DNA of 64,000 nt, taken from assembly GCA_934229275.1 (NCBI GenBank), contig CAKQDN010000001.1, positions 1 to 64,000 of the forward strand, written 5' to 3'. This DNA comes from an uncultured Clostridia bacterium. Lineage in GTDB: Bacteria; Bacillota; Clostridia; Christensenellales; Pumilibacteraceae. This document shows, in pieces, positions 1 through 9,316 of this stretch (position 1 is the stretch's first letter; every line of letters begins with the position of its first letter). A program made the position numbers and the translations under genes. The notes beneath the pieces are model-generated. The model was not told where the DNA came from. It saw only the letters and a list, made by a program, of their open reading frames with translations, and searched no databases.

Positions 1-175
1 GGCAAGATAGCCTGACACACTCCTTTCTCACGTCAAGAACCTTTCGCGGCATAAAACCGTCTGCAACTGCTACGGACAAAGCGATACGAACACACCTATA
101 CGAACACCGAAAAGACCGAAATGACGGCACGCCGACAACCGAAAAACGCCGATAGAACCTGAATTTTTGCAAAAG

Positions 176-216
176 AAAAACCTAAACCAAACACTTTCGT
201 ATTCGATTTAGGTTTT
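176..216 (-). terminator. Rho-independent terminator of tRNA-Ser
   Basis: On the minus strand, an inverted repeat of ten bases (arms at 177-186 and 207-216, AAAACCTAAA / TTTAGGTTTT) ends in a T-rich run and lies directly after the tRNA 3' end. This is the usual form of an intrinsic terminator, though the stem is AT-rich. Confidence 0.7.
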
Positions 217-219
217 GCT

Positions 220-308
220 TGGCGGAGGAAGAGGGATTCGAACCCCCGTGGGCTTGCACCCAAACGGTTTTCAAGACCGCCTCGTTGTGACCGCTTCGAT
301 ATTCCTCC
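220..308 (-). tRNA. tRNA-Ser (anticodon UGA)
   Basis: The minus strand folds as a complete class II tRNA of 89 nt. The 7-bp acceptor stem is GGAGGAA paired with TTCCTCC, followed by discriminator G and an encoded CCA at 222-220. The anticodon loop is CTTGAAA with anticodon TGA, which reads UCA serine codons. The long variable arm and the T-loop GGTTCGAATCC are both present. It has its own promoter upstream and a terminator immediately downstream. Confidence 0.97.
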
Positions 309-319
309 AAAGCGTATAG

Positions 320-348
320 AGTATAGCAAAAAACGGTAAATTTGTCAA
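320..348 (-). promoter_or_regulatory. Promoter of tRNA-Ser
   Basis: On the minus strand TTGACA (348-343) and TATACT (325-320) are separated by 17 bases, a near-consensus vegetative promoter. The predicted start site lies a few bases before the mature tRNA 5' end. Confidence 0.8.
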
Positions 349-559
349 GCGTAAGCATGCAAAAGGCTGAAAAATCGCTTTATTGTCGCAAATCGGAACG
401 AGCGGTGACAGGGAATATACGAAACGAACAAGCAAAACACAGACGAAAATGAACGCTCGGCATGGCGAAATCAGCCGATAGCGGCGTCGTGACCTCATAA
501 TCCGCGCGGAATAACAAACAGGAAAAAAATAGAACGGAGCGCAAAAAAAGTCGATTGAC
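349..559. other. Non-coding spacer between tRNA-Ser and flotillin gene
   Basis: No gene with a ribosome binding site and no hairpin or repeat could be supported here. Open frames cross it on the minus strand but have no start signal or recognisable product. The stretch 1-170 left of the tRNA terminator is likewise empty to my reading, apart from a trivial nine-base direct repeat (TACGAACAC, near 86 and 101). Confidence 0.5.
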
Positions 560-588
560 TTGACAAAAGCGCAGGCTTACGATATAAT
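560..588 (+). promoter_or_regulatory. Consensus promoter of flotillin gene
   Basis: TTGACA (560-565) and TATAAT (583-588) with a 17-base spacer match the vegetative consensus exactly, about 50 bases before the flotillin start codon. Confidence 0.88.
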
Positions 589-641
589 AGGTGCAGGCAG
601 GTGTACAATCTGCCGGAAATACTTCGATCGGAGGGTAAAAA

Positions 642-2126
642 ATGAACGCAATACTTATATCCGCAGGAGCCTGGATAGCCCCGGTTATCCTGCTCGGAGC
701 ATTGGTGGTCGTACTCGCCTTGATATTTTTCATAGGCGGCTACATGAAAGCGCCGCCGGACACGGCATACATAATTTCGGGTATGGGCAAGCGCCGCATA
801 CTTATAGGAAAAGCCGGCTGGAGATTTTTGTTTTTCGAGCGCGTCGATAAACTGTCGCTCAAAGTAATGCAAGTAGACGTCAAAACCAGCGAAGCCGTCC
901 CCACCAACGAATTCATCAACGTAAACGTGGACGGTGTGGCGAACATTAAAATTTCGTCCGACCCCGTGCTTTTAAACAGAGCAGCCGAAGCGTTGCTCGG
1001 CAAAAGTCAGAACGAACTTGTAAGCCTCGTAACGCAGGTCCTCGAAGGTAACATGCGCGAGATCGTGGGTTCGGTCGGACTTAAAGAAATGGTGCAGGAT
1101 CGTCAGGGCGTTGCGAAAAAGATAACCGAAAACGTTGTGCCGGACATGGAAAAACTGGGTATCGAAGTGGTAAACTTCAACATTCAGAACTTCAAGGACA
1201 ACGCCGGAACCATAGAAAACATGGGTATCGACAACGTCGAGCAAATCCGCAAAAACGCGCAGATAGCCAAAGCAAACGCTCAGCGCGACATCGCCATCGC
1301 GACCGCTCACGCAGAGGAAGAAGCCAACGCCGTGAAGGTCGAAACGCAAAAGAAAATCGCCGAGCAGAACGCGGAACTCAACGTTCAGCGAGCCGAAATG
1401 CAGATTAAGGCGGACAACAAGCGCGCCGAAGCGGACGCGGCGTATTCCATTCAGCAGGAAACCCAGCGTAAAACCATCGAAATTACGGCTGCAAACGCAA
1501 ACATAGCCAAGAAGGAAAAAGAAGCGGAAATCGCCGAACGCGAAATCGCGATCAAGGAAAAGCAACTGGATGCCGAGATCAGAAAGCAAGCCGACGCCGA
1601 ACTTTACAAAGCGGAAAGAGAAGCGGAAGCCGAACTTATCCGTCGCCAGAAAATCGCCGAAGCGCAGAAATTCGAGCAGATTAAAGCCGCCGAAGCCAAA
1701 AAGTACGACGTTATGCAGGAGGCGGAAGCCAAAAAAGCCGCCGCGGAAGCCGAACGTTACGCAATGGAACAGGAGGCAGCCGGTATAAAAGCCAAAGGCG
1801 AAGCGGAAGCGGCTGCGATCGAGCAGAAAGCGGAAGCGCAGAAAAAGATGGGCGACGCGTCGGTCATCGAAATGTACCTGCGTGCGCTGCCGGAAGTGGT
1901 CAAGTCCGCCGCAATGCCGCTCGCGCAGACAGACAAGATAGTAATGTACGGCGACGGCAACTCCACGAAACTCATCAAAGACGTAATGCAGGGAGCGGGT
2001 CAGGTCATCGACGGAATGAAAGAGTCCACGGGCATAGACCTTGCTTCTCTCATATCGGGCGCGATTGCCGGTAAAGTGGCGGCAAGCGGCACCGTAAACG
2101 CCGATAAGCAGCAAAAAACCGAGTAA
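642..2126 (+). CDS. floT: Flotillin-like SPFH/band 7 membrane scaffold protein
   Basis: Flotillins are membrane-bound scaffolds that form large oligomers and organise functional membrane microdomains. The 494-residue protein has one hydrophobic segment at about residues 12-35, an SPFH domain at about 50-200, then a long Ala/Glu/Lys-rich coiled coil (about 205-410) with many AEA-type repeats, and a Gly-rich C-terminal tail. This layout and length match FloT (YuaG) rather than the shorter FloA. A GGAGGG ribosome site precedes the ATG. The NfeD-type partner often found beside flotillins is not present. It appears monocistronic, with its own promoter and a terminator at 2176. Family assignment is firm; the FloT versus generic flotillin label is an inference from architecture. 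Confidence 0.9.
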   Translation: MNAILISAGAWIAPVILLGALVVVLALIFFIGGYMKAPPDTAYIISGMGKRRILIGKAGWRFLFFERVDKLSLKVMQVDVKTSEAVPTNEFINVNVDGVANIKISSDPVLLNRAAEALLGKSQNELVSLVTQVLEGNMREIVGSVGLKEMVQDRQGVAKKITENVVPDMEKLGIEVVNFNIQNFKDNAGTIENMGIDNVEQIRKNAQIAKANAQRDIAIATAHAEEEANAVKVETQKKIAEQNAELNVQRAEMQIKADNKRAEADAAYSIQQETQRKTIEITAANANIAKKEKEAEIAEREIAIKEKQLDAEIRKQADAELYKAEREAEAELIRRQKIAEAQKFEQIKAAEAKKYDVMQEAEAKKAAAEAERYAMEQEAAGIKAKGEAEAAAIEQKAEAQKKMGDASVIEMYLRALPEVVKSAAMPLAQTDKIVMYGDGNSTKLIKDVMQGAGQVIDGMKESTGIDLASLISGAIAGKVAASGTVNADKQQKTE

Positions 2127-2175
2127 TTTATAACTAAAGCGAATTTATCGCAGTTTTCGCATACGGAAACGATGC

Positions 2176-2218
2176 GCAGGCAGACGGATCATAAAACCCG
2201 TCTGTTTTGCGTTTTTTC
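2176..2218 (+). terminator. Terminator after flotillin gene
   Basis: A 7-bp stem CAGACGG (2181-2187) / CCGTCTG (2198-2204) is followed by TTTTGCGTTTTTT. It ends the flotillin transcript before the ABC exporter operon. Confidence 0.7.
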
Positions 2219-2297
2219 GGTCGCAGGGGCTTGCGTGGTGTCCGACCGATTCGGACGAGCGCCGGTAACGCGAATTCAAAATAATCGAGGAGAAAAA

Positions 2298-3095
2298 ATG
2301 AAACAGACAACGGAAAAGCGACAGACGGTGAAAGCCGATCACCTCTATAAACGATTTAAATTAAGTCGCAGGCAGAAAAAACTCACGGGCGACAAGCGCG
2401 ACTTCGTCGTGGCGGTAAACGATTTGTCGTTTTCGGCGTACGAGGGCGAAATTTTCGGACTGCTCGGCGCGAACGGGGCAGGCAAAACGACGACGCTTCG
2501 TATTCTTTCCACACTCATAAAACCCGACGGCGGCGACGTCGAAATACTCGGAAGCAGCGTGAAAACCGAGCCGGAAAAAGTGCGCTCGAACATCGCGTTT
2601 CTTACGAGCGAACTCAAACTCGAGGACTTTTTTACGCCCGATTACCTGTTCGACTTTTTTTCGGAACTTCGCGGAGTGGACAAAGCGGTGGCGGCGGAGC
2701 GCAAAAAGCAGTTGTTTTCGACATTCGGAGTGGGCGAGTTTGCCGGCGTTAAAGTGGGCAATCTCTCGACCGGGATGAAGCAGAAAGCGTCGCTCGTTAT
2801 CTCGCTCGTGCACGATCCCGACGTTATTATCTTCGACGAGCCGACCAACGGGCTGGACGTTCTCACCGCAAAAACGGTAACCGACTATCTGCTCGAACTA
2901 AAAGAGCGCGGCAAAACCATAATAGTTTCCACGCATATTTTCAGCCTCGTGGACAAAATCTGCGACCGCGTGGGCGTCATTGCCGACGGAAAAATGATTG
3001 CGTGCGGAGAAAAGAAAGAAGTGCTGGGAGAGAAAAACGCCGAGGACGCGTTCTTCGAACTTTACGATAAATATAAAGGAGGTGCGGCTTTATGA
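2298..3095 (+). CDS. ABC transporter ATP-binding protein (NatA/CcmA type)
   Basis: This is the ATPase subunit of a two-gene ABC-2 exporter. I chose the ATG at 2298, preceded by a GAGGAG site, over an upstream in-frame ATG at 2172 that lies inside the preceding terminator; the protein is then 265 residues. Walker A is GANGAGKTT (about residues 57-65), the signature is LSTGMKQK, and Walker B with the following Glu is IIFDEPT. The D-loop reads GLDV and the switch His is in STHIFS. It overlaps the permease gene by four bases (ATGA), so the two are translationally coupled. NatAB-like systems export sodium or small drugs, but the substrate cannot be read from the sequence. Confidence 0.9.
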   Translation: MKQTTEKRQTVKADHLYKRFKLSRRQKKLTGDKRDFVVAVNDLSFSAYEGEIFGLLGANGAGKTTTLRILSTLIKPDGGDVEILGSSVKTEPEKVRSNIAFLTSELKLEDFFTPDYLFDFFSELRGVDKAVAAERKKQLFSTFGVGEFAGVKVGNLSTGMKQKASLVISLVHDPDVIIFDEPTNGLDVLTAKTVTDYLLELKERGKTIIVSTHIFSLVDKICDRVGVIADGKMIACGEKKEVLGEKNAEDAFFELYDKYKGGAAL

Positions 3096-4252
3096 AAATG
3101 CGTACTGCGCTGACCGTTTTCAAAAAGGAAATGCGTCGCTTTTTCGGCGACAAGCGGCTGTTCTTCGGCACCGTGATTCTGCCCGGACTGCTGATTTTTA
3201 TCGTCTACTCGCTTATGGGCTCGTTTATTTCCGGCGCGTTCACGACCGACAAGGACTACCGCTATAAAGTCGCGGCGATAAATCTGCCGGCGGAAGTACG
3301 CTCGTATTTTCCGACGTCCGTCGAATTCGAAGAGAAAACCGAGGGCGACCTCGAAAGTCTTAAAGCGGACGTCAAAGCAAAGAATATCGACGCAGTCGTG
3401 GCGTTCCCTGCCGATTTTTCGCAAAAAATTGCCGAAAATTTTAAGCCTGTTCCCGAAGTGGCGGTGTATTACAACGCCGAAAAAACCGAGTCGTCGTCGG
3501 CGTACGGAATAATAATCGGCGCGCTCGACTCGTTCGAATCGGAAAAAAGCAATCTGTTCGACGTCAACCGCGGCGGAGATAAGTACGACCTTGCCGACGA
3601 GAAAAACGTCGCAGGAAAACTTCTGTCGTCGTTCCTTCCGATGCTTCTTGTGATAATGCTGTTTGCCGGTGCGCTCAACGTCACGCCCGAATCAATTGCC
3701 GGCGAAAAAGAACGCGGTACCATTGCCGCGCTTCTGGTCACGCCTGCAAGCAGAGGCGCGATCGCGCTCGGAAAAATACTCGCGCTGTCGGTTATCGCTC
3801 TTCTGGGCGGAGCAGGCAGCACGCTCGGAGTGGCGTTGTCGCTGCCCAAACTCACGGGCGGCATGCTCGGCGAACTCAACCTATCGTACTCGGCGGCGGA
3901 CGTGCTTGCGATGCTGGTCGTTATAGCGTCAACCGTGCTTTTAATAGTAGCCGTGCTGTCGATAATTTCCGCGCTTGCAAAAACGGTGAAGGAAGCGACT
4001 TCCATGTCGTCGCCTTTGATGTTCGTGGTGATAGGCGTCAGTTTCTTCAACATGCTCGAATTCGATCATTCGTCGCTGTATTACCTCATCCCGTTTTTCA
4101 ATTCCACGCAGTGCATGGGCGCGATATTCTCGTTCTCGCTCAATTACGTCGACCTGATCGTACTCGTGCTGTCCAACCTCGCCTACACCGCGATCGCTGT
4201 TTTCGTGCTTACCAAAATGTTCGACGACGAACGCGTGATTTTCGGTAAATAA
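3092..4252 (+). CDS. ABC-2 type permease (NatB-like)
   Basis: This is the membrane subunit paired with the ATPase encoded just upstream, with an ATGA overlap and an AAAGGAGGT ribosome site inside the preceding gene. The 386-residue protein has a first membrane helix at about residues 28-50, a large extracytoplasmic loop (about 55-175), then five closely spaced C-terminal helices. The motif GEKERGT (about residue 206) is typical of NatB/ABC-2 permeases and marks the cytoplasmic coupling region. The substrate is unknown; the pair could export sodium, a peptide or a lipid-like compound. Confidence 0.88.
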   Translation: MKMRTALTVFKKEMRRFFGDKRLFFGTVILPGLLIFIVYSLMGSFISGAFTTDKDYRYKVAAINLPAEVRSYFPTSVEFEEKTEGDLESLKADVKAKNIDAVVAFPADFSQKIAENFKPVPEVAVYYNAEKTESSSAYGIIIGALDSFESEKSNLFDVNRGGDKYDLADEKNVAGKLLSSFLPMLLVIMLFAGALNVTPESIAGEKERGTIAALLVTPASRGAIALGKILALSVIALLGGAGSTLGVALSLPKLTGGMLGELNLSYSAADVLAMLVVIASTVLLIVAVLSIISALAKTVKEATSMSSPLMFVVIGVSFFNMLEFDHSSLYYLIPFFNSTQCMGAIFSFSLNYVDLIVLVLSNLAYTAIAVFVLTKMFDDERVIFGK

Positions 4253-4263
4253 CGGAGGAGAGT

Positions 4264-5073
4264 ATGGCAAAATACGATCTGAAAGGGAAAACCGTGGTGC
4301 TTAGCGGCGCTTCGGGCGGCATAGGAGCGTGTATGGCTCGGCTGTTTATCGAAAAATACGGCGCACGCGTCATCGGAATCGCCCGTAACGAACAAAAACT
4401 TCGTGCGGTTCGGGAAAAACTGGGCGAAAACTTTTCGTACGAGTCGTTCGACGTGTCGGCAGAGGAAAACTGGCAGGCGTTTTCGCGTAAACTTAAAGAA
4501 AACGGCGTTAAAATCGACCTTCTCGTAAACAACGCCGGCGTCTTTCCCAAATTCGAAAAAGCCGCGCTTCTCTCGTCTGCAGATTTCGAAAAAGTGATGA
4601 ACGTCAATTTCTATGCGAGCGTGTATTCCGTAAACGCGCTTTTGCCGCTTCTTCGCGAGAGTAATACTCCCGGAGTTTATTTCGTGTGCAGCAGCGCCGC
4701 GCTCTGTCCGGTTGCCGGGACTGCGCCGTACACCGCCGCGAAAAACGCGCTTAAAGGCTACGCCGAATGCCTGTCGCTCGAAAACAACGGCAATCTGTAC
4801 GTCGGGGTCGCGTATCCGGGCGTTACGATGAGCGATTTGTTCCGCTCGGACGGTCGCGTCGAAAAAAGCGGAGTGGACAAGATAGCGGCACCGCCTATGA
4901 AAACCGCAAAGAAAATATGCCGCGCGATCGCACGCAAAAAGCGGAAAAAAGTGGTCGGATTCGACGCTCACGGAATGAACTTCATGGCGAGAATTTTCCC
5001 CAAAACCGGCGATAAACTGATTGCGAAAATCATGAAAGCCAGCCGCGCGGAAGTGTTCTCCGAACTGTTTTGA
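4264..5073 (+). CDS. Short-chain dehydrogenase/reductase
   Basis: This is a classical SDR oxidoreductase of 269 residues that uses NAD(P)H. The glycine-rich nucleotide motif GASGGIG lies at about residues 15-21, the NNAG structural motif at about 90, and the catalytic Ser plus YTAAK (Tyr/Lys) at about 150-165. A basic C-terminal segment (KKRKK, about residue 220) is slightly unusual. It follows the ABC permease by 11 bases with a GGAGG site and is probably in the same operon. The substrate (keto-lipid, sugar or steroid-like compound) cannot be deduced. The closest general resemblance is to SDRs such as 3-ketodihydrosphingosine-type reductases, which I do not assert. Confidence 0.85.
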   Translation: MAKYDLKGKTVVLSGASGGIGACMARLFIEKYGARVIGIARNEQKLRAVREKLGENFSYESFDVSAEENWQAFSRKLKENGVKIDLLVNNAGVFPKFEKAALLSSADFEKVMNVNFYASVYSVNALLPLLRESNTPGVYFVCSSAALCPVAGTAPYTAAKNALKGYAECLSLENNGNLYVGVAYPGVTMSDLFRSDGRVEKSGVDKIAAPPMKTAKKICRAIARKKRKKVVGFDAHGMNFMARIFPKTGDKLIAKIMKASRAEVFSELF

Positions 5074-5114
5074 TTGTCAAAAATTCACCGTGCGATATAT
5101 GAACGGAGTGTAAA

Positions 5115-6302
5115 ATGTTCTCATTTCTTACAAAAATATTTATCAAAAACCGCGACGACGTCAATAATCCCGAAGTCCGCGAAAAATACGGACGGCTCAC
5201 CGGCGTCGTAGGTCTTATACTGAACGCACTTTTGTGCGCGAGCAAAATAACCGTAGGCACGCTTACGGGAGCGATATCGGTCGTGTCGGACGGAATAAAC
5301 AACCTGTCGGACGGAGCGTCGTCGCTCATAACGCTGATAGGCTTCCGACTGTCGGCGAAAAAACCGGACAAAGAGCATCCATTCGGTCACGGCAGAATGG
5401 AGTATTTCGCCGGGCTTTGCGTGTCGCTGATAATTCTGGTCGTCGCGTTCGAACTACTTATGCAGTCGATCGAAAAAATAGTAGGCGGAGTCGTGCCCTC
5501 TTACGAGAGCGAAACCGTGCGCATCGTCACGATCTGCGTGCTGGGCGCGTCCATTCTCGTAAAACTGTGGATGGCGCTTTTTAACCGTTACTGCGGCAAA
5601 AAAATCAATTCCGTAGCCATGCAGGCGACCGTCACCGACAGCCTGTCCGACTGCGTTTCGACCGCCGTCGTTTTAATCTGCTGCATAATCGCTCCGTACG
5701 TCGGGAACGTGCCGGTAGACGCGATAGCCGGCATAGTCGTGTCGCTGTTCATCGGATACACGGGGGTGCAGTCTGTGCGCGGTATTCTCGACCTTCTGCT
5801 CGGCAGCGCGCCCGATCCCGTCCTCGTCAAGGAAATCGCCGACTATGTGCAGAACTACGACAAACGTATCGTCGGCGTTCACGACCTTATCGTGCACGAC
5901 TACGGTCCGGGCAGAAAAATGATAACCGTGCACGTCGAAGTGCCGGCGGAAGGAAATATGGTGGAACTGCACGAAATAGTGGACAACATAGAGCGCGGTC
6001 TTGCCGAAAACTACAATTGCCTCGCGACCATTCACATGGATCCGGTCGCCACTACGAGCGAGCGTGTAAACGCGCTTAAAGCCGAGTGCGAGCGCATCGT
6101 AAAGGGAATCGACCCGGCTTTTACTCTGCACGACTTCCGCATAGTGGACGGAAAATCGCACGTCAATATCATTTTCGACGTTGTGATGACCAGAGAAAGC
6201 AAGTACTGCGAAAAACAGGTGCGCGAAATAATCGAGAAAAAACTAAAAGATCTCGATCCGTCGCTCTGCCCGATAATCGAATTCGACTACCCGTTTGTGT
6301 AA
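5115..6302 (+). CDS. Cation diffusion facilitator (CDF) family transporter
   Basis: CDF proteins exchange divalent metal ions (Zn, Mn, Fe, Co) for protons across the cytoplasmic membrane. The 395-residue protein shows the metal-site helices: SDGINNLSD (about residue 55) and DSLSDCVST (about 175), both with the paired Asp of the transport site, plus a conserved HPFGHGR loop. Six membrane helices fill residues 30-225 and the cytoplasmic dimerisation domain follows. The C-terminal region is long, about 170 residues, consistent with an additional ferredoxin-like domain found in many Bacillota members. The metal specificity is not readable. It follows the SDR by 41 bases with GGAG before the ATG. 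Confidence 0.92.
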   Translation: MFSFLTKIFIKNRDDVNNPEVREKYGRLTGVVGLILNALLCASKITVGTLTGAISVVSDGINNLSDGASSLITLIGFRLSAKKPDKEHPFGHGRMEYFAGLCVSLIILVVAFELLMQSIEKIVGGVVPSYESETVRIVTICVLGASILVKLWMALFNRYCGKKINSVAMQATVTDSLSDCVSTAVVLICCIIAPYVGNVPVDAIAGIVVSLFIGYTGVQSVRGILDLLLGSAPDPVLVKEIADYVQNYDKRIVGVHDLIVHDYGPGRKMITVHVEVPAEGNMVELHEIVDNIERGLAENYNCLATIHMDPVATTSERVNALKAECERIVKGIDPAFTLHDFRIVDGKSHVNIIFDVVMTRESKYCEKQVREIIEKKLKDLDPSLCPIIEFDYPFV

Positions 6303-6380
6303 AAAAGCGCGGCTTTAATGTGTTATCCGGGCGTAGAAACGATAAAAAGACGCTCTATTTTTTCAAAAAGACTATTTTAA

Positions 6381-6409
6381 TTGACAAAACGCGGTATATC
6401 TGCTATTAT
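6381..6409 (+). promoter_or_regulatory. Promoter of FAD dehydrogenase gene
   Basis: TTGACA (6381-6386), 17-base spacer, TATTAT (6404-6409). It fits the choice of the ATG at 6478 as the real start, because the upstream in-frame start at 6412 would fall at the transcription start site. Confidence 0.8.
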
Positions 6410-6477
6410 ACTTGCGGACGATAAAAAAAGAAACGCGCGAGAGGGACTTTTTCCGCGCCGTTTCGGAAGGAGTACTT

Positions 6478-7848
6478 ATGAATTACGACGTAATAATAAT
6501 CGGAGCGGGTCCGGGAGGAATTTTCTCGGCGTTCGAACTGCGTGACAGCGGCAAAAAAGTAGCCGTTTTCGAGTGCGGCAATATGCTCAGCAAGCGCAAA
6601 TGCCCCATCGACGGCAAAAAGGTTAAAAGTTGCATCAAGTGCAAAACCTGCTCGATTATGTCCGGTTTCGGCGGAGCGGGCGCATTCTCCGACGGCAAAT
6701 ACAACATAACCAACGACTTCGGCGGCAACCTGTACGAGCATATCGGCAAGGAAAAAGCGCTCGAACTCATGGAATACGTCGACGAAGTAAACGTTAAGTA
6801 CGGCGGCCACGCAACCAGACTGTACTCTACGGCAGGCTCGCGTTTCGGCAAAATCTGTCTGCAGAACAAACTGCACCTTCTCAACGCAAAAGTGCGTCAC
6901 CTCGGCACCGATATAAACTATATCGTGCTGGAAAACATGTTTGACGAACTCAAAGATAAGATAGAGTTCCATTTCAACACGCCCGTAAAAGAGGTTAAAA
7001 GAAACGACGACGGCACTTTCACCGTGGTCGCCGATAAGGAATACATCTGCCGCGACTGCATAGTGTCGGTCGGAAGAAGCGGCAGCAAGTGGATGGAAGA
7101 GGTATGCCGCGAAATGGACATCCCCACCATGTCCAACCGCGTGGACATCGGCGTCCGCGTCGAACTCAAAGCCGAGATTTTCGAGGACCTTACCAACGAA
7201 CTGTACGAAAGCAAAATAGTCTATCGCACCGAAAAATTTGAGGATAACGTGCGTACGTTCTGCATGAATCCGCGCGGAATAGTCGTAAACGAAAACACCA
7301 ACGGCATAATCACCGTCAACGGTCACAGTTACGAGGGCGAGGACAAAAAAACCGACAACACCAACTTCGCTCTGCTCGTTTCCAAGCACTTCTCCGAACC
7401 GTTCAAGGACAGCAACGGCTACGGCGAGAGTATCGCGCGCCTTTCCAATATGTTGGGCGGCGGAGTAATCGTGCAGCGTTTCGGCGACCTCGTCCGCGGC
7501 AGACGCAGTACGCAGAAACGTATCGACGAGGGCATAGTAACGCCCACGCTCGCAGCGACCCCCGGCGACCTCAGCCTCGTTCTGCCAAAGCGTATTCTCG
7601 ACGGTATAATCGAAATGATCTACGCGCTCGATAAAGTCGCGCAGGGTACGGCAAACGACGACACGCTTTTGTACGGCGTCGAAGTCAAGTTCTATAACCT
7701 CGAAGTGGAAACCGACGAACATCTCGAAACCAAGTATAAGGGCTTGTACGTCATAGGCGACGGCAGCGGAGTAACGCACTCGCTCTCGCACGCGTCGGCA
7801 AGCGGAGTCTACGTCGCACGTCGGATTCTCGGCGAAAACGACGACTGA
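6478..7848 (+). CDS. FAD-dependent dehydrogenase (COG2509-like)
   Basis: A 456-residue flavoprotein of the NAD(P)/FAD oxidoreductase fold. The N-terminal dinucleotide motif is GAGPGG at about residues 9-14, ending with a Glu at the end of the second strand (VFE). A cysteine-rich insert follows (KCP, then CIKCKTC, about residues 39-57), a feature of the uncharacterised FAD-dependent dehydrogenases of this group. The C-terminal FAD motif is VIGDGSG (about 425-431). An AAGGAG site lies seven bases before the chosen ATG. It is monocistronic, with its own promoter and terminator. The in vivo substrate is unknown; the cysteine cluster might be redox active or bind a metal, which is inference. Confidence 0.85.
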   Translation: MNYDVIIIGAGPGGIFSAFELRDSGKKVAVFECGNMLSKRKCPIDGKKVKSCIKCKTCSIMSGFGGAGAFSDGKYNITNDFGGNLYEHIGKEKALELMEYVDEVNVKYGGHATRLYSTAGSRFGKICLQNKLHLLNAKVRHLGTDINYIVLENMFDELKDKIEFHFNTPVKEVKRNDDGTFTVVADKEYICRDCIVSVGRSGSKWMEEVCREMDIPTMSNRVDIGVRVELKAEIFEDLTNELYESKIVYRTEKFEDNVRTFCMNPRGIVVNENTNGIITVNGHSYEGEDKKTDNTNFALLVSKHFSEPFKDSNGYGESIARLSNMLGGGVIVQRFGDLVRGRRSTQKRIDEGIVTPTLAATPGDLSLVLPKRILDGIIEMIYALDKVAQGTANDDTLLYGVEVKFYNLEVETDEHLETKYKGLYVIGDGSGVTHSLSHASASGVYVARRILGENDD

Positions 7849-7915
7849 CTAGCCGCTTAAATACCGCAAACTTAAAAATCACAGACTAAAAAACTCAAAC
7901 CAAAAATCTCAATAA

Positions 7916-7957
7916 TAAACTCCCGAATGAAGGCTTTACTTCGCGCGGGAGTTTTCT
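7916..7957 (+). terminator. Terminator after FAD dehydrogenase gene
   Basis: A stem AAACTCCCG (7917-7925) / CGGGAGTTT (7946-7954) followed by T-rich sequence. It marks the left boundary of the AT-rich island. Confidence 0.8.
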
Positions 7958-8011
7958 CGTTTTCAAACAATAATAAAAAACGCAAAACACTCCTCCTCTT
8001 AAAAAATTTTT

Positions 8012-8072
8012 ATCGAATTTGACCTTTTTTATTGACAAATTACAAAATATATGATATAATAAACGACATAAA
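8012..8072 (+). repeat. Promoter-bearing 61-bp repeat, copy 1
   Basis: This 61-bp segment recurs at 9235-9295 with only three visible differences. It contains a perfect promoter, TTGACA (8032-8037), 17 bases, TATAAT (8055-8060), and a conserved upstream T-tract. Here it drives the first leucine-rich-repeat lipoprotein gene. Confidence 0.92.
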
Positions 8073-8079
8073 ATTTTTA

Positions 8080-8395
8080 AAGGAGTGATATAACAATGAA
8101 AAAAAGGATAATATGTTTAGTAACTGCACTGATGATGATTTCCGCATTATTCTTTGGTTGCGCAGATTCCGGCGACAATGTAAACGCCGTAGAATTGCCA
8201 AAGCCCACAGGGCTATACGTCACTAAAAGCGATAATACCGTTCATTGGGACGCAGTGGAAAATGCGTCGGGATATAAAGTAAAAATCAACGGAACGGAGT
8301 ATGAAGTAAAAGAAAACTACTATACGATTGAAAACGCGGATTACGGCAAGTCGTACGAAATAGAGGTCGTTGCCGTGGGCGACGGAAAAAACTAT
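8080..8395 (+). repeat. 5' gene block shared by the two LRR lipoproteins, copy 1
   Basis: From the ribosome site through codon 100 this block is almost identical to 10435-10750. Similarity drops sharply after the shared AACTAT at 8390-8395. A second identical block lies at the gene end (9064-9120 and 11419-11475). Between them the genes differ heavily but keep the same total length. Confidence 0.88.
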
Positions 8396-9148
8396 AGTCA
8401 ATCGGAAGTATCGACGACGAACTATACTTTGCCCACATTGACTACGGAACAAGACGCTACTTCGGGTATTGAATATAAACTTATCGGCAATACGGAAGTG
8501 TCCGTTTCTAAAATTAAAACCGTCCCGATAAACGACATCAAAGGCAAATTGGTTATTCCGGATACATATAACGGTAAGTTTGTAACAAAAATCGAAAATT
8601 CCGCTTTTCGGGCAGAGACAGTATGGGATGACATAAAACTAAACAAACATCATTTTGAGGGCGCAAATATAACGGAAATAGTATTCCCGGTGAAACTAAA
8701 AAGGATAGGCATGCAGGCTTTTGTCGGACAATTTAACCTGGAAAGCGTGACAATTCCTAACGGTGCAGAAATAGAAACGTATGCATTTGCCGGTTGTTCA
8801 AAGATGAAAACCGCCATTATCGGAGCAAAGATAATCGGATCGGGTGCGTTTGCAAATTGCAGCAACCTCGATAGCGTTACGTTAATCGATACCGGAGTAA
8901 TATATGCCGGGGCGTTTGCAAAAATAAAAGCGGATTACCTGATTATTCCTGAAAGCGTAGTAAAAGTGGGACAAAACATCTTCAACGATACCGGGAAAAC
9001 CATTTATTATGAAGGCACGCAAAAAAAGTGGGAAAACGTTGCCGATTGGCAGGAAGATACTTGCGTTTATTTTTACAGCGAGGAAAAGCCTTCGACCGAA
9101 GGTATGTTCTGGCATTACGAATCAAACGGAAAGCCCGTAAAATGGTAA
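8096..9148 (+). CDS. Lipoprotein with FN3-like and BspA-type leucine-rich repeats (copy A)
   Basis: A predicted surface lipoprotein of 350 residues. A basic N-terminus and hydrophobic core end at ALFFGC, with Cys22 as the lipidation site; the box is loose because of the Phe at -3. Residues 33-110 look like a fibronectin type III-like module (GLYVTKSDNTVHWDAV, then YEIEVVAVGDG). Residues 130-310 carry BspA-type repeats with phrases such as ESVTIPNGAEI and AFAGCSKM, ending in YYEGTQKKW. BspA-type repeats usually mediate host or matrix binding, but the ligand is unknown. The base composition is AT-richer than in neighbouring genes. A paralogue of identical length lies at 10451. Confidence 0.85.
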   Translation: MKKRIICLVTALMMISALFFGCADSGDNVNAVELPKPTGLYVTKSDNTVHWDAVENASGYKVKINGTEYEVKENYYTIENADYGKSYEIEVVAVGDGKNYSQSEVSTTNYTLPTLTTEQDATSGIEYKLIGNTEVSVSKIKTVPINDIKGKLVIPDTYNGKFVTKIENSAFRAETVWDDIKLNKHHFEGANITEIVFPVKLKRIGMQAFVGQFNLESVTIPNGAEIETYAFAGCSKMKTAIIGAKIIGSGAFANCSNLDSVTLIDTGVIYAGAFAKIKADYLIIPESVVKVGQNIFNDTGKTIYYEGTQKKWENVADWQEDTCVYFYSEEKPSTEGMFWHYESNGKPVKW

Positions 9149-9234
9149 ATACGAATTTCCTCGGTTACGGTTGTTTCCTATTCCCGAATAAGTTCGACAG
9201 AGTCGTGAAATACTCATTCGGTTAAAATAAATTT

Positions 9235-9295
9235 ATCCAATTTGACCTTTTTTATTGACAAATTGCAAAATATATGATATAATAAATGACATAAA
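9235..9295 (+). repeat. Promoter-bearing 61-bp repeat, copy 2
   Basis: Near-identical to 8012-8072. It contains TTGACA (9255-9260), 17 bases, TATAAT (9278-9283). It drives the unknown secreted protein at 9317 and, by read-through, the second LRR lipoprotein, which has no promoter of its own. Confidence 0.92.
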
Positions 9296-9316
9296 TTAAC
9301 ATTTGGAGGAAGAACT